Below, one piece after another: positions 43,375 through 52,394 of a stretch of 64,000 nt of DNA. The position numbers and the translations under genes were made by a program. Numbering within the stretch: position 1 is the stretch's first letter; every line of letters starts with the position of its first letter. Below the pieces are notes generated by a model. The model was not told the DNA's origin. It searched no databases and worked only from the letters and a program-made list of their open reading frames with translations. The stretch is taken from positions 208,510-272,509 of the forward strand of contig NZ_JAFAJM010000003.1 of the NCBI RefSeq assembly GCF_019236175.1, read 5' to 3'. The stretch is from Chryseobacterium sp. GTDB taxonomy: Bacteria > Bacteroidota > Bacteroidia > Flavobacteriales > Weeksellaceae.

Positions 43375-43405
43375 GAAAGCCTGTGGCTTTCACCGTTATT
43401 TTTTT
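43375..43405 (+). terminator. Short terminator hairpin
   Basis: GAAAGCC-TGT-GGCTTTC forms a tight hairpin 6 bp after the stop, and a seven-T run follows 8 bp later. Moderate strength. Confidence 0.5.
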
Positions 43406-43423
43406 GCCTTAAACATTTACATT

Positions 43424-44371
43424 ATGAAAAGATTATTTCTGATGGTGATGGCCACCATTGCAGGTCAGCTAAGTCTGGCACAGGCTTTTGATAAAGAAGC
43501 CCATCGGGGAGGAAGAGCATTATATCCGGAGAATACGATTCCGGCTATGGAAAATGCTCTGAGGATGAATGTCACCACTCTGGAAATGGATCTTGCGATC
43601 ACTAAAGATAAGAAAATAGTACTTTCTCATGATCCTTTTTTTTCTTCAGAGCTGACAACGAAACCTGATGGAAGTTCCATTCCAAAAGGGGCAGACTTTT
43701 CTTATAAAATTTATGGAATGCCCTATGCAGAGGTAAGTCAATATGATGTGGGCATCAAAAAACTGGACCGCTTTCCTGAACAAAAAAAAATAAAGGTGAG
43801 CAAACCGCTGTTCGCTCAGGTTATAGATTCCTGTGAAAGCTATACCCGTAAGCTGAAAAGACCTTTACCCTTTTATAATATAGAAACCAAAACACTACCT
43901 TTCACTGATCTTGTGTATCACCCTGAACCCAAAGAATTTGTGGCTCTGATGATGAAAGTTATTCTTGAAAAAGGAATTAAAGACAGAGTGATTATTCAGT
44001 CATTTGATCCCCGAACCTTGGAAATCGTTCATAAAGAATATCCTGACATCAGAACCTCTCTTTTGGTGGAGAAAGTGGATGATAAAAAACTGGCTTTCCT
44101 GCAGCAGATTTTCAAAAATACCCCGATTGAGAAATTTAAACAAATTCCTGATCATCATAATGGCGTAAAGGGTGATCTTAAGTTCTTAAGTTTTATACCT
44201 GCTATCTACAGTCCTGATGAAAAAATTGTGAGCCCTGAGCTTGTGAAAGAATGTCATGATCTGGGAATGAAAGTCATTCCCTGGACGGTTAACAGCAAAG
44301 AAAGACTAAAGGAACTTAAAGCAATGGGAATAGACGGAGCGATCAGCGATGATCCGAGGATTTATGAATAA
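43424..44371 (+). CDS. Exported glycerophosphodiester phosphodiesterase
   Basis: The 315-residue protein has a signal peptide ending GQLSLAQA, then the GDPD signature HRGGRALYPENTIPAMENAL and TLEMDLAITKDKKIVLSHDP, giving the His/Glu/Asp metal and catalytic residues. Later motifs are FYNIETK and VIIQSFDPRTLEIV. It hydrolyses glycerophosphodiesters to glycerol-3-phosphate in the periplasm, for phosphate or carbon scavenging. Single gene. Confidence 0.94.
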   Translation: MKRLFLMVMATIAGQLSLAQAFDKEAHRGGRALYPENTIPAMENALRMNVTTLEMDLAITKDKKIVLSHDPFFSSELTTKPDGSSIPKGADFSYKIYGMPYAEVSQYDVGIKKLDRFPEQKKIKVSKPLFAQVIDSCESYTRKLKRPLPFYNIETKTLPFTDLVYHPEPKEFVALMMKVILEKGIKDRVIIQSFDPRTLEIVHKEYPDIRTSLLVEKVDDKKLAFLQQIFKNTPIEKFKQIPDHHNGVKGDLKFLSFIPAIYSPDEKIVSPELVKECHDLGMKVIPWTVNSKERLKELKAMGIDGAISDDPRIYE

Positions 44372-44491
44372 ACCTTTTATGGTGGTGAGCCTTATCATTA
44401 TAGAAGTCTCAAAATAAATAAGTTTTTCCCGGTGCAAGTAGAATTGATAAGAATTCTATGGACAGAAATCTGTATAATAAATTCATTCATT

Positions 44492-45382
44492 ATGCTATTA
44501 AATACGAAAATTCCGGTTTGGGGGTTTATTAAACGGATAAAATATGACCTTATCACCATTAGTCTTTTTAGTATTCTTATAGGACTGATTGCTAATTACG
44601 GGGACTATTTTGCTATGATTGAGATTCCGATAGCTCTTGTGGCTATTATTGGAACTGCCATATCTCTCTTACTTGCTTTCAGGATATCACAGTCTTATAA
44701 CAGATGGTGGGAAGCCCGTATTGTATGGGGGAGTATTGTTAATAATTCCCGGACTCTCATTCGTCAGGTTCAGGAATTCCTACCTGAAACGGAATTGGAA
44801 GAAATTAAGGGTTTTGCTGAACGGCAGATTATCTGGAATTTTGCCCTGGGAGAGTCTTTAAGAAAAGTTTCCGTGTTCTCCTCCAAAGTACAGAAGTATC
44901 TGGAAGATTATAAAATTGAGGCTTATCATATTCCTAATGCTCTTCTTATCCAACATAGTCAACAATTAAAGCGACTGGCAGAAGCCGATAAGATTACTGA
45001 ATATCGCCAGATTCAGATAGATACCACATTACTCAGGTTATGTAATGCCATGGGAAAATGTGAACGGATTAAAAATACCGTGTTTCCGGCAGCATATAGC
45101 ATGCTCATCCATTTCCTGATTTATATATTTACCATTTTACTCCCTTTTACCTTTCATTATAATATGGGATTCGTAAATATTTTATTAACAGCCGGAATTC
45201 CTATGATTTTCATAGCCATTGAGTATACCTCTATTCTTATGCAGGACCCGTTTGAAAATACACCTCTGGATATACCGATGACCAGTTTAAGCAAAACGAT
45301 TGAAGCCAATATAAAGCAGCAATTGAATGAAAAGGCAGAAAAACCGGTTCCTTTTCCACCCAATACGTATTATATGATGTAA
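44492..45382 (+). CDS. Bestrophin-family (UPF0187) anion channel-like membrane protein
   Basis: The start is placed at ATG 44492 (MLLNTKIPVWGFIKRIKYDL), 296 residues. The pattern SLLLAFRISQSYNRWWEARI with a preceding hydrophobic pair, ERQIIWNFALGESLR, and the C-terminal DPFENTPLDIPMTSL are diagnostic for bacterial bestrophins. Homologues form pentameric ion channels in the inner membrane. The physiological ion cannot be told. Confidence 0.92.
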   Translation: MLLNTKIPVWGFIKRIKYDLITISLFSILIGLIANYGDYFAMIEIPIALVAIIGTAISLLLAFRISQSYNRWWEARIVWGSIVNNSRTLIRQVQEFLPETELEEIKGFAERQIIWNFALGESLRKVSVFSSKVQKYLEDYKIEAYHIPNALLIQHSQQLKRLAEADKITEYRQIQIDTTLLRLCNAMGKCERIKNTVFPAAYSMLIHFLIYIFTILLPFTFHYNMGFVNILLTAGIPMIFIAIEYTSILMQDPFENTPLDIPMTSLSKTIEANIKQQLNEKAEKPVPFPPNTYYMM

Positions 45383-45472
45383 TGCCGTCAAAAAATCGGA
45401 TCATTCGCTATAGATAAATCTCTTTTTACTTAATGGAAATAATCAATTTTTTACAAATTAAAATCAGTTTTT

Positions 45473-46042
45473 ATGAGAGGAATTAAATTAAAAAATGAGA
45501 AGTTAATCACGGCGGGTTTAATAGGAACAGCTGTTTTTTTAGGAGTAATGGCGTATTGTACTAATAAGAATACAGATACTATAGATTCTGTTGGAAATAA
45601 AAGGGTTGAGCATCTGGTTTTGTTTCGATTGAGAAAAAATAGTACTTCTGATGAAAAGCAGGAAGTGATCAACCGGTTTATGGCTTTAAAAAAATCATTA
45701 AAGGATGGAAAGCCTTATATGAAAATTGAGTACGGTTTCCAGAACAGCAAGGAAAGTGTTAAAGGAGATTATGATATTGGCTTCAGAGTCAGTTTTTCCT
45801 CAATAGCTGATCGGGATTATTATGTGGGAAAGCCATTTATAACGGCTCAGGGAAGCTACGATGAGAATCATGATGCTTTTAAAACTTTTATCAATCCTTA
45901 TCTGGATTCAGATCCTGCAAACCCTAATAAAAATACACTGGTTTTTGATTACCAGGTTGAAGAATCCCGAGAAAAGCGCTTAAACCATTGGGCATTATTT
46001 ACATCTAAACCTGGAAATCCAATTCAGAAAACAGAGAACTAA
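45473..46042 (+). CDS. Exported Dabb (stress-responsive A/B barrel) domain protein
   Basis: The 189-residue protein has a membrane or signal segment (TAGLIGTAVFLGVMAYC, possibly a lipoprotein Cys). A Dabb domain follows: VEHLVLFRLRKNSTSDEKQE ... YDIGFRVSFSSIADRDYYVG ... AFKTFINPYL. Dabb domains form ferredoxin-like dimeric barrels, several binding or transforming aromatic or polyketide molecules. Role here unknown. Confidence 0.82.
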   Translation: MRGIKLKNEKLITAGLIGTAVFLGVMAYCTNKNTDTIDSVGNKRVEHLVLFRLRKNSTSDEKQEVINRFMALKKSLKDGKPYMKIEYGFQNSKESVKGDYDIGFRVSFSSIADRDYYVGKPFITAQGSYDENHDAFKTFINPYLDSDPANPNKNTLVFDYQVEESREKRLNHWALFTSKPGNPIQKTEN

Positions 46043-46093
46043 GTGGTCTACATGATTTTATCGGAAATTCGCAAAGCTATAGTGTAGAAAGAT

Positions 46094-46162
46094 TTCGACC
46101 CTGTAAAAGGTTTTATTCTATAGCGTTCATTCTTTCATATTTGTGTGATCATTGTACCTTTG
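46094..46162 (+). promoter_or_regulatory. TTCTACA-family promoter P7 (for the 46.17-kb small RNA)
   Basis: Half-sites TTCGACC (C at 46096) and TTCTATA (C at 46118), 22 bp apart, preceded by GTAGAAAG, then 37 bp to perfect -7 box TACCTTTG (46155-46162). Confidence 0.85.
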
Positions 46163-46166
46163 GAAG

Positions 46167-46237
46167 GTAATTTATTTCCAACTAACTTATATACTCACCC
46201 TTATTACCGCAGGCTCTCTGTCTGGGGTAATTTTTTG
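46167..46237 (+). ncRNA. Candidate stand-alone small RNA (about 70 nt)
   Basis: Promoter P7 leads within 40 nt to a hairpin TTACCGCAG / CTGGGGTAA (46204-46230) with one mismatch and a six-T tail. No start codon lies in the RNA and no gene lies between it and promoter P8 at 46.4 kb, so the product should be a free RNA. The TTACCGCAG stem is shared with the RNA at 48.94 kb. Confidence 0.65.
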
Positions 46238-46407
46238 CATAAAATTAAGAAAACAGGCAACAAACAAATTCTTATTACAGAGAATTTATTGACTGAAGGA
46301 TTCTCTTATTTGGGATGATATTTTCAAATTTAGGAAATAAAACAGCCTCTATCACATTGTTCTCTAAAATACATCTTATGATATTGCATCTATGGACGTA
46401 GAAAAAG

Positions 46408-46477
46408 TTTTACAATTTATGTTGTTTTTATTCTATAGTGTTCAGCTTTTCAGTTATTTATAATAGCTGTACATTTA
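46408..46477 (+). promoter_or_regulatory. TTCTACA-family promoter P8 (for the T9SS subtilase)
   Basis: Half-sites TTTTACA (C-position 46410) and TTCTATA (C at 46433), 23 bp apart, preceded by GTAGAAAAAG, then 37 bp to -7 box TACATTTA (46470-46477). Start near 46482; leader about 165 nt with a small hairpin CCGGAC/GTCTGG at 46561-46582. Confidence 0.82.
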
Positions 46478-46646
46478 TTTCTACTTCTTATTGCTTGTAA
46501 AGCTCACAGAACTAGATGTTGAATGACAAAGATGAATAAGCCATCTTAAAACCCCTGCTCCCGGACTTGTTTATAGTCTGGATGTTAGGTAAATATAATC
46601 TGATACACTATTTAAATTTTTTTAACCTAATATATTTTTACACCTT

Positions 46647-48764
46647 ATGAAAAAAATCTTTATTTTGATGAGTGCATTACTGGCTTCATGGGTAAGTGCA
46701 CAAAAAAACAATGAAGCTCTGATGAGAGCATTTGAACAGCAACGGGTAGAAAATGAAAAAAAGTTTGATGCTTATGTTGCTAAAAACTATAGTGCCAATA
46801 AAAGCCAGAAAAGCTTAAAAGAAATTGAAGAACAGAGAGCTACTTTAGCAGGATTTAATTTTGGAATTCCTTATTTCTGGCAGCAGGATGACACAAGACA
46901 ATTAACTAATTCTAATTCAGATCTACTTAATACTGCAGGAAACATCACCGGTTTGACAGGATCTTTCAATGGGGAAAACATTAAGTTTACTATATTTGAC
47001 GGGGGTAGAATCTATGCTGCTCATACTGCTTTTGATAATGCAACAAATAGAATAACCAACAAAGAAGACCCATCTCAATCTTATTCATTCCACGCAACAG
47101 GTGTTGGAAGTTTTATCGGAGGGAAAGACGTTCCTCTCTATACAGGAACCGCTCCAAATCTGGTTTTGGTTGGAAATGCGAAAGGAGTTGCAATAAACTC
47201 TACTATAGACAGTTATATGTTTGATACAACCATCTTACCTGGCGGTACATCAGCCAGTACTGTTTACCAAAAAATTCTTATTGCACAGCCCAATATATCA
47301 AACCACTCATATGGTGTAAATTCAGGCTGGACTGAAGTTAGAGATACCAGTGATAATCTCACATCTTATGTATACAACGGTTATAAAGCAGGTGACACAT
47401 TCTATGACTTCCAGGGAACATACAATACAGATGATGTTAATTATGATCAGATAGCCTATAGTAATCCATCATATATAATTGTGAAATCTGCCGGAAATTA
47501 TTTCAACATGGGCCCTAATGGCTCTTCATCAACACTTCCAAAGTATTACAAAAGTACAAATGGTAATGTCTTATTTGCTCCTACGGATAGAATTCCTCTA
47601 AACAATTGCTCTCAAGGATATGACTGCATTGGAAGTGGTTCATTAGCAAAAAATATTATTGTTGTAGGAGCTACCGATATTATTACCAGTAATAATGGAA
47701 GATACACAACAGCAGCTGACGTTGTACATTCCAGTTACAGCAGTGCAGGACCCAGAGATGACGGTGGAATAAAGCCAGATATTTCAACTGTTGGAACTAA
47801 TGTTTATTATGCTTCAACGTCTACAGCAGGAAGCAGCACCTGGGCAAGAGGAAGCGGCACTTCTTTTTCTGCACCTATTGTAACCGGAATTATCGGGCTT
47901 TGGACTCAAATTAATAAGCAATTATTTAACAATACATTACTGAATGCTTCTTCAGCCAAAGCACTTACTATTCACTCTGCTTCAGAGGCTGGAAACATCG
48001 GTCCTGACCCACAATTTGGCTGGGGGTTCATTAATGCAAAAAAAGGAGCTGAACTATTAGTAGGAAAGGCAAACGGTAGTGTAATTTTCACTGATGAAAC
48101 CTTAACTAGTGGTACTCCCAACACTAAAACAGTTAGAGCATCTGGTTCTGAACCATTAAAAGTAACAATTACCTGGCTTGACCCTAAATATAGTCCAAAT
48201 TATCAATATGTAAGTGATGTATTCAACAACAGAACATCAAAATTAATCAACGATATTGATCTAAGAATAATTGATACAACTGATAATACCATTTATTACC
48301 CTTGGAAATTAAACGCAGACAGGCCAATGACCCCAGCCACAAAAGCAGACAATACAGTTGACAATGTGGAACAAGTTGTTATTGAAACTCCAATTGCTGG
48401 CAGAACCTATAAAATTCAAATTAGCAACAAAGGTACTTTGGTAAATGATACAGGAGCAGCTACACCACAAAACTACTCAATTATAGTAACTGGACATAGT
48501 GAAGTTTTAGGAACAAAGGATGTAACAAATACAACAAAAAGTCTTACAGTTGCACCTAGCATTACAAAAGACATCACAAACATTCTGAACGCTCCTAAGA
48601 AATCTGTGTTTACGGTGTATGATCTGTCCGGTAAAAAAATACATGAAGGCATCATTAGTAATGACCAGGAAGCTGTTGATTTATCTGCTTATACAAAAGG
48701 AATATATATTATTGAAGTCAGAACAGGAAAAGAAGTGGTTTCAAAAAGAGTTATTAAAGAATAA
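46647..48764 (+). CDS. Secreted S8 (subtilisin-like) serine protease with T9SS sorting domain
   Basis: The 705-residue protein has a signal peptide (LMSALLASWVSAQ). The catalytic triad is visible: Asp118 in FTIFDGG, His149 in YSFHATGVGSFIGG and Ser406 in GTSFSAPIVTG. A jelly-roll-like domain (EPLKVTITWLDPKY) precedes the C-terminal type A sorting signal (VYDLSGKKIHEG ... GIYIIEVRTGKEVVSKRVIK). It would cross the inner membrane by Sec and the outer membrane by T9SS as an extracellular protease. Driven by promoter P8, the best-known function in the regulon. Confidence 0.95.
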   Translation: MKKIFILMSALLASWVSAQKNNEALMRAFEQQRVENEKKFDAYVAKNYSANKSQKSLKEIEEQRATLAGFNFGIPYFWQQDDTRQLTNSNSDLLNTAGNITGLTGSFNGENIKFTIFDGGRIYAAHTAFDNATNRITNKEDPSQSYSFHATGVGSFIGGKDVPLYTGTAPNLVLVGNAKGVAINSTIDSYMFDTTILPGGTSASTVYQKILIAQPNISNHSYGVNSGWTEVRDTSDNLTSYVYNGYKAGDTFYDFQGTYNTDDVNYDQIAYSNPSYIIVKSAGNYFNMGPNGSSSTLPKYYKSTNGNVLFAPTDRIPLNNCSQGYDCIGSGSLAKNIIVVGATDIITSNNGRYTTAADVVHSSYSSAGPRDDGGIKPDISTVGTNVYYASTSTAGSSTWARGSGTSFSAPIVTGIIGLWTQINKQLFNNTLLNASSAKALTIHSASEAGNIGPDPQFGWGFINAKKGAELLVGKANGSVIFTDETLTSGTPNTKTVRASGSEPLKVTITWLDPKYSPNYQYVSDVFNNRTSKLINDIDLRIIDTTDNTIYYPWKLNADRPMTPATKADNTVDNVEQVVIETPIAGRTYKIQISNKGTLVNDTGAATPQNYSIIVTGHSEVLGTKDVTNTTKSLTVAPSITKDITNILNAPKKSVFTVYDLSGKKIHEGIISNDQEAVDLSAYTKGIYIIEVRTGKEVVSKRVIKE

Positions 48765-48793
48765 ATTCATCAATCACTACATCATATTATTTT

Positions 48794-48829
48794 ACAAAAT
48801 ACTGGCAGTGTCAGTATTTTGTTTTTTTT
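48794..48829 (+). terminator. Intrinsic terminator of the subtilase gene
   Basis: Perfect 11-base arms ACAAAATACTG and CAGTATTTTGT around a 7-base loop, followed by eight T residues. Confidence 0.9.
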
Positions 48830-48870
48830 GATCTCGTTTCTACATTTTTCAACAGGAAATATAGTAAAAG

Positions 48871-48938
48871 TTTAGCAGCGGATTGTATTTTATTCTACAA
48901 CATTCAATATTGCAATAGAGATGATTAAACTACATTTG
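48871..48938 (+). promoter_or_regulatory. TTCTACA-family promoter P9 (for the 48.94-kb small RNA)
   Basis: Half-sites TTTAGCA (C-position 48873) and TTCTACA (C at 48895), 22 bp apart, preceded by TAGTAAAAG, then 36 bp to perfect -7 box TACATTTG (48931-48938). Confidence 0.82.
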
Positions 48939-48942
48939 TCAT

Positions 48943-49010
48943 TCAGCTTAGTTTTATATGAGCTTCGTATAGTTTCACGATTACCGCAGATTTTTTGCGG
49001 TAATTTTTTT
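48943..49010 (+). ncRNA. Candidate stand-alone small RNA (about 68 nt)
   Basis: From promoter P9 the RNA ends in a perfect hairpin ATTACCGCA / TGCGGTAAT (48980-49004) with seven T. The next gene is on the opposite strand and convergent, so no coding gene can be served. Only a four-codon frame exists inside. The stem resembles the RNA at 46.17 kb. Confidence 0.68.
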
Positions 49011-49239
49011 AATAAAATCTCTTGTATTCGATGCAGGTAATGGGCACAATAATATGTACGTAAATTCAGCCCTTCAGAGCTCATAGCAATTGGTCTGTTT
49101 ATATGCAGTTCTTTTGATCAATTAGCAGGTAGACACTCAATCGTATTCTGATCTTCGTAATCAGATATTTCCGGTAATGGACTGAGATAGAAAGAACCTT
49201 TAAACCGGGCGTACCAAAATAATGGGAGTATAAAGAATA

Positions 49240-50388
49240 TTATGATCTGAATTTATCCCTTATTTTAGTCATTGGATATTCATACAATTTATAAATTATG
49301 GCAGAAAATAAAAATGTAGTTCCCCAATACAATGAATATAGGATAGGAATAATTATATGGTAGTTTTTTGTAAAACGGGTCCATGGGATACTATATAAAA
49401 TCATTCCTTTTATTAAACTCATATGGGTGAGGTACATAGAGTAGGATAATATGCTGATGCTGGTAATCAGAATTCCCGCTTTATGCTTGGTTTGTTTTAA
49501 GTGAGAAAGAAAAGGCAACAGCAGGAGGGTTGCTAGAGAGGTTAGACTAAATTCAAAGACCGTTTTATAAAGACCCAGTAAATCAGGAAACATTTCATTC
49601 AAAAATATATTTCTTGAAAATAATATAAATAAACCTATGATAAATAAAGGGAGCGGAATAAGATTCCAGTACTTTGAATAATAGTACTTAAGATAAGCCG
49701 CTATCACTCCGTACATAATGCTGTCCAGCCGGTAAATAACAATATGATGAAATGTTTTTGCTCTTTCCAAATCAAGGCTTGTATGAATTGTATATCTTAA
49801 AAAAGTAACCCCGCATAAAACAATCAAAGCGGTTACAAGAACAGCTTTCCTGGGCTTCCATTTAAGTATGATTATCAGGGAAAAAATAATGAAAGGTATG
49901 GTAAGATAAAACCACTCTTCAACACTTAAGCTCCAGGATTCTGCAAAATACTCAGGGGGAAGTGCCTGATATAAATTCTGACAAAAAATATAATAATTCA
50001 TCATCGTATGTATAGTAAACGACGGATTTTTAATCTGGTAGCATACAATCAGAATAGTGAGTATTAAAAAGTAAGTGGGTAACGTACGGAACCATCTTCT
50101 TATCCAAAAGTCAATTAATACTCTATAACAGGTGGGCTTATTTTCTAATTGATTAATTAGAATACCCCCGATTAAAAATCCACTTAATACAAAAAATATA
50201 CTGACCCCATCAACCTGTATATAATTATGGAATTCGACGATTTTTTTAGGAAATATAAATTTACCGTGGTCAATCATGACAACAATGATGGCAAATGCCC
50301 TTAAAATATCCAGTCCGAAAATTCTGTTGGCACTGAGTTCCGTTGAAAAGAGACTAAAGAGAAGATTCCAGAGACGGTGTTTTTTCAT
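49240..50388 (-). CDS. Acyltransferase-3 family membrane protein (OafA/NodX-like)
   Basis: The 382-residue protein has about ten membrane helices and the family signature NRIFGLDILRAFAIIVVMID followed by HGKF with the essential His. SVEEWFYLTIPFIIF is the second conserved block. These enzymes O-acylate surface sugars (LPS, capsule or peptidoglycan). Single gene; no sugar-biosynthesis neighbours. About 230 bp between the small RNA and its stop shows nothing clear. Confidence 0.93.
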   Translation of the reverse strand: MKKHRLWNLLFSLFSTELSANRIFGLDILRAFAIIVVMIDHGKFIFPKKIVEFHNYIQVDGVSIFFVLSGFLIGGILINQLENKPTCYRVLIDFWIRRWFRTLPTYFLILTILIVCYQIKNPSFTIHTMMNYYIFCQNLYQALPPEYFAESWSLSVEEWFYLTIPFIIFSLIIILKWKPRKAVLVTALIVLCGVTFLRYTIHTSLDLERAKTFHHIVIYRLDSIMYGVIAAYLKYYYSKYWNLIPLPLFIIGLFILFSRNIFLNEMFPDLLGLYKTVFEFSLTSLATLLLLPFLSHLKQTKHKAGILITSISILSYSMYLTHMSLIKGMILYSIPWTRFTKNYHIIIPILYSLYWGTTFLFSAIIYKLYEYPMTKIRDKFRS

Positions 50389-50624
50389 TTGTATTTGTTC
50401 TGCTTTTTATTCTTAACACTCTGACCGTGATGCAAAAGTATTTCTAAAAAATGAAGGGGTTAAAAAATTGCTGTAGATATAGTTTGAGCATTGTGTAGAG
50501 ATTTTATAACATAAGCATTACAATAAGTTTTACAGTGCGGGTCAAAAAAACTGATCTGGTACCCGTTTATGGAAAGGAAGGGCGAAATGTCCGGCAAGAA
50601 AATCTTCAGAAAACGTAGAAAAAG

Positions 50625-50693
50625 TTTGATAATAAAACGTTTTTTATTCTATAGAAATCAGTAGCTCTAAATGCTGGCATCATTGTATCTTTA
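50625..50693 (+). promoter_or_regulatory. TTCTACA-family promoter P10 (50.70-kb RNA and DUF2165 gene)
   Basis: Half-sites TTTGATA (C-position 50627) and TTCTATA (C at 50649), 22 bp apart, preceded by GTAGAAAAAG, then 37 bp to -7 box TATCTTTA (50686-50693). Confidence 0.82.
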
Positions 50694-50697
50694 CCTC

Positions 50698-50763
50698 ATT
50701 CTTATAATACATTTTTGATCATTTTTTTAAAGCTTACTGTAGCAATTACAGTAGGCTTTTATC
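50698..50763 (+). ncRNA. Short terminated leader or small RNA from P10
   Basis: About 30 nt after the predicted start, AAAGCTTACTGTA and TACAGTAGGCTTT (50729-50759) form a 13-bp stem with one G-T pair and a T-rich tail. The stem resembles those from P5 and P13. No ATG occurs inside. The next gene begins 180 bp later, beyond a heptanucleotide repeat. Confidence 0.63.
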
Positions 50764-50845
50764 ATTCATTTCAATTTTTTGATGATAGAGTTTTGATATC
50801 GTTTTCTGTCATATTCAGGTATTGAATACATCTATATTAATGTCT

Positions 50846-50935
50846 TAAAGAATAAAGAATAAAGAATAAAGAATAAAGAATAAAGAATAAAGAATAAAGA
50901 ATAAAGAATAAAGAATAAAGAATAAAGAATAAAGA
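50846..50935. repeat. Heptanucleotide tandem repeat (TAAAGAA)
   Basis: Twelve complete TAAAGAA units plus a six-base partial, perfectly regular, ending 11 bp before the DUF2165 start codon. Units of seven outside a coding frame can change length by slippage and shift promoter or ribosome-site spacing. Confidence 0.95.
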
Positions 50936-50946
50936 GAAATATTTAA

Positions 50947-51447
50947 ATGCATATGATCATTCGTCTTTCTAAGTCTCTTATCATTCTGGCGATCGCTTTC
51001 TTCGTGAGTTTGGTGGTATTCGGAAATATTTCCGATTATCATACCAACTATCAGTATGTTCGGCATGTGCTCTCCATGGATGATGTTTTTCCGGATACTG
51101 CAATCAGATACAGGGCCATCATCGCACCGGTAGGGTATACAATAGCCTATAACAGTATTATTTTCTTTGAAGGTCTCACCGCATTATTGTGTTGGATAGG
51201 TGGGGTTGTTTTATTGTATAACCTGAAAAAAGAAGCTGTTGTTTTCAATCAGAAAAAGAAGTGGGCTGTTATGGGATTGACCTTAGGATTTCTTATCTGG
51301 CAGGTAGGTTTTATGTCTGTTGGCGGTGAGTGGTTTGGAACATGGATGTCTGAACGGCTGAATACAGGACCTACTGCTTTCAGGATTTTTATTCTCATGC
51401 TTATTGCATTAGTTTATTTGGTGCAGAAAGACGAAGATACCCGCTGA
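50947..51447 (+). CDS. DUF2165-family small integral membrane protein
   Basis: The 166-residue protein has four hydrophobic helices (LIILAIAFFVSLVVFGNISD, GLTALLCWIGGVVLLYN, LGLTFLIWQVGF-like, IFILMLIALVYLV) and the DUF2165 motifs DYHTNYQYVRHVLSMD and WFGTWMSERLNTG. No biochemical role is known. An ATG six bases later is an alternative start. Its expression may depend on promoter P10, terminator read-through and the adjacent seven-base repeat. Confidence 0.88.
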   Translation: MHMIIRLSKSLIILAIAFFVSLVVFGNISDYHTNYQYVRHVLSMDDVFPDTAIRYRAIIAPVGYTIAYNSIIFFEGLTALLCWIGGVVLLYNLKKEAVVFNQKKKWAVMGLTLGFLIWQVGFMSVGGEWFGTWMSERLNTGPTAFRIFILMLIALVYLVQKDEDTR

Positions 51448-51513
51448 AAAAGCTTTTGTTGCCGGAAAGATACATTTTTAATACAAGAAATTCTACAAGT
51501 TTACCTGGAAAAG

Positions 51514-51582
51514 TTTTACAGGATGAAATACTTTATTCTATAGGCTCAGGGAGAAGAAGTTAAGCGATTAGCTATAAATTTA
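51514..51582 (+). promoter_or_regulatory. TTCTACA-family promoter P11 (for the 51.59-kb RNA and following genes)
   Basis: Half-sites TTTTACA (C-position 51516) and TTCTATA (C at 51538), 22 bp apart, then 37 bp to -7 box TAAATTTA (51575-51582). An additional TTCTACA lies at 51491-51497. Confidence 0.8.
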
Positions 51583-51586
51583 CCTT

Positions 51587-51732
51587 AATTATTTCAATGG
51601 TTATTTTGTGGATGATTCATACAATCTGTTTTTATGATGGGAGCTGCTGAGAGGAATCAGAAATAATTTTTAGTTATGTGTTAGTTGAGGCTGGATTAAT
51701 TGTGACTTGTTCAGGTTCAGCCTCAATTTTTT
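51587..51732 (+). ncRNA. Terminated leader or small RNA from P11 (about 145 nt)
   Basis: The longest of the six terminated RNAs. TTGAGGCTG (51685-51693) pairs with CAGCCTCAA (51718-51726), with an inner CTG/CAG pair, before six T. A 17-codon frame from MVILWMIH lies within. The next gene starts about 70 bp after the terminator. Confidence 0.55.
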
Positions 51733-51799
51733 AATACCATGTGAAGAAGTAGGTGCTTTTTCTCATTTTGACTTTTAAGAATCATTATAATGATGAGCA

Positions 51800-52009
51800 A
51801 TGAAAAATGAAGATTTTAATAATTTACTGGGAAAAACACGAAATGAAATTAAAGACGACCTGGGAGACGGCTTCAACCTGCATACCAGTGATATATGGAC
51901 CTATGACCTTGGAAAAACCTGGATAGGCAGAAGAATCATTCTGTCTCTTCGTTTTGAAAACAAAAAAGTAATTAAAATAAATGTTTTCAAAACCTTTAAA
52001 AGACGTTAA
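51800..52009 (+). CDS. Small hypothetical protein (BamE/SmpA-like pattern)
   Basis: The 69-residue protein reads LLGKTRNEIKDDLGDGFNLH, then WTYDLGKTWIGRRIILSLRF and KVIKINVF. This is the short alpha-alpha-beta pattern seen in BamE-like domains, but without a lipoprotein signal. Similar small proteins occur in Chryseobacterium. Function unknown. Confidence 0.6.
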   Translation: MKNEDFNNLLGKTRNEIKDDLGDGFNLHTSDIWTYDLGKTWIGRRIILSLRFENKKVIKINVFKTFKRR

Positions 52010-52056
52010 GATTATAGCTATACTGTATCCGCCTGTTTTAAAAAAGAATATATCCA

Positions 52057-52275
52057 ATGAGATTTTCTTTATTCAGAACCTATTTTCCAGTATATCAGCT
52101 GAATACTGCTGAGGTGATATTAGCCGTGAGTTTGGTGGTACTCTTCATCATAATATTTCTGTTAGGGCTCCAATGTTTTGTACGCTTACTGATGTTAATT
52201 CCCCGTAATATTCTGGCTATTATAGCATGCCTGTTCTTAATTATTGTTTTTCTCTGTTTTTTATTGAAAATCTGA
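52057..52275 (+). CDS. Small two-helix membrane protein
   Basis: The 72-residue protein has two hydrophobic helices (VILAVSLVVLFIIIFLLG and ILAIIACLFLIIVFLCFLL). It lies 47 bp after the previous gene on the same strand and may be co-transcribed. No family recognised. Confidence 0.5.
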   Translation: MRFSLFRTYFPVYQLNTAEVILAVSLVVLFIIIFLLGLQCFVRLLMLIPRNILAIIACLFLIIVFLCFLLKI

Positions 52276-52394
52276 AGGAACAAGTAGATGATAGATAGAA
52301 AAATGCTTTAAACAGGTGTGCCTATAAGTGCTTGATTATATATGGTTTTTTGTTGCTTTTACATTGTACTATATTTTTTCTGATCATTATGCAT

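Noticed and set aside
50846..50935. CRISPR array
   Set aside because: The repeat unit is seven bases with no spacers; it is a simple tandem repeat.
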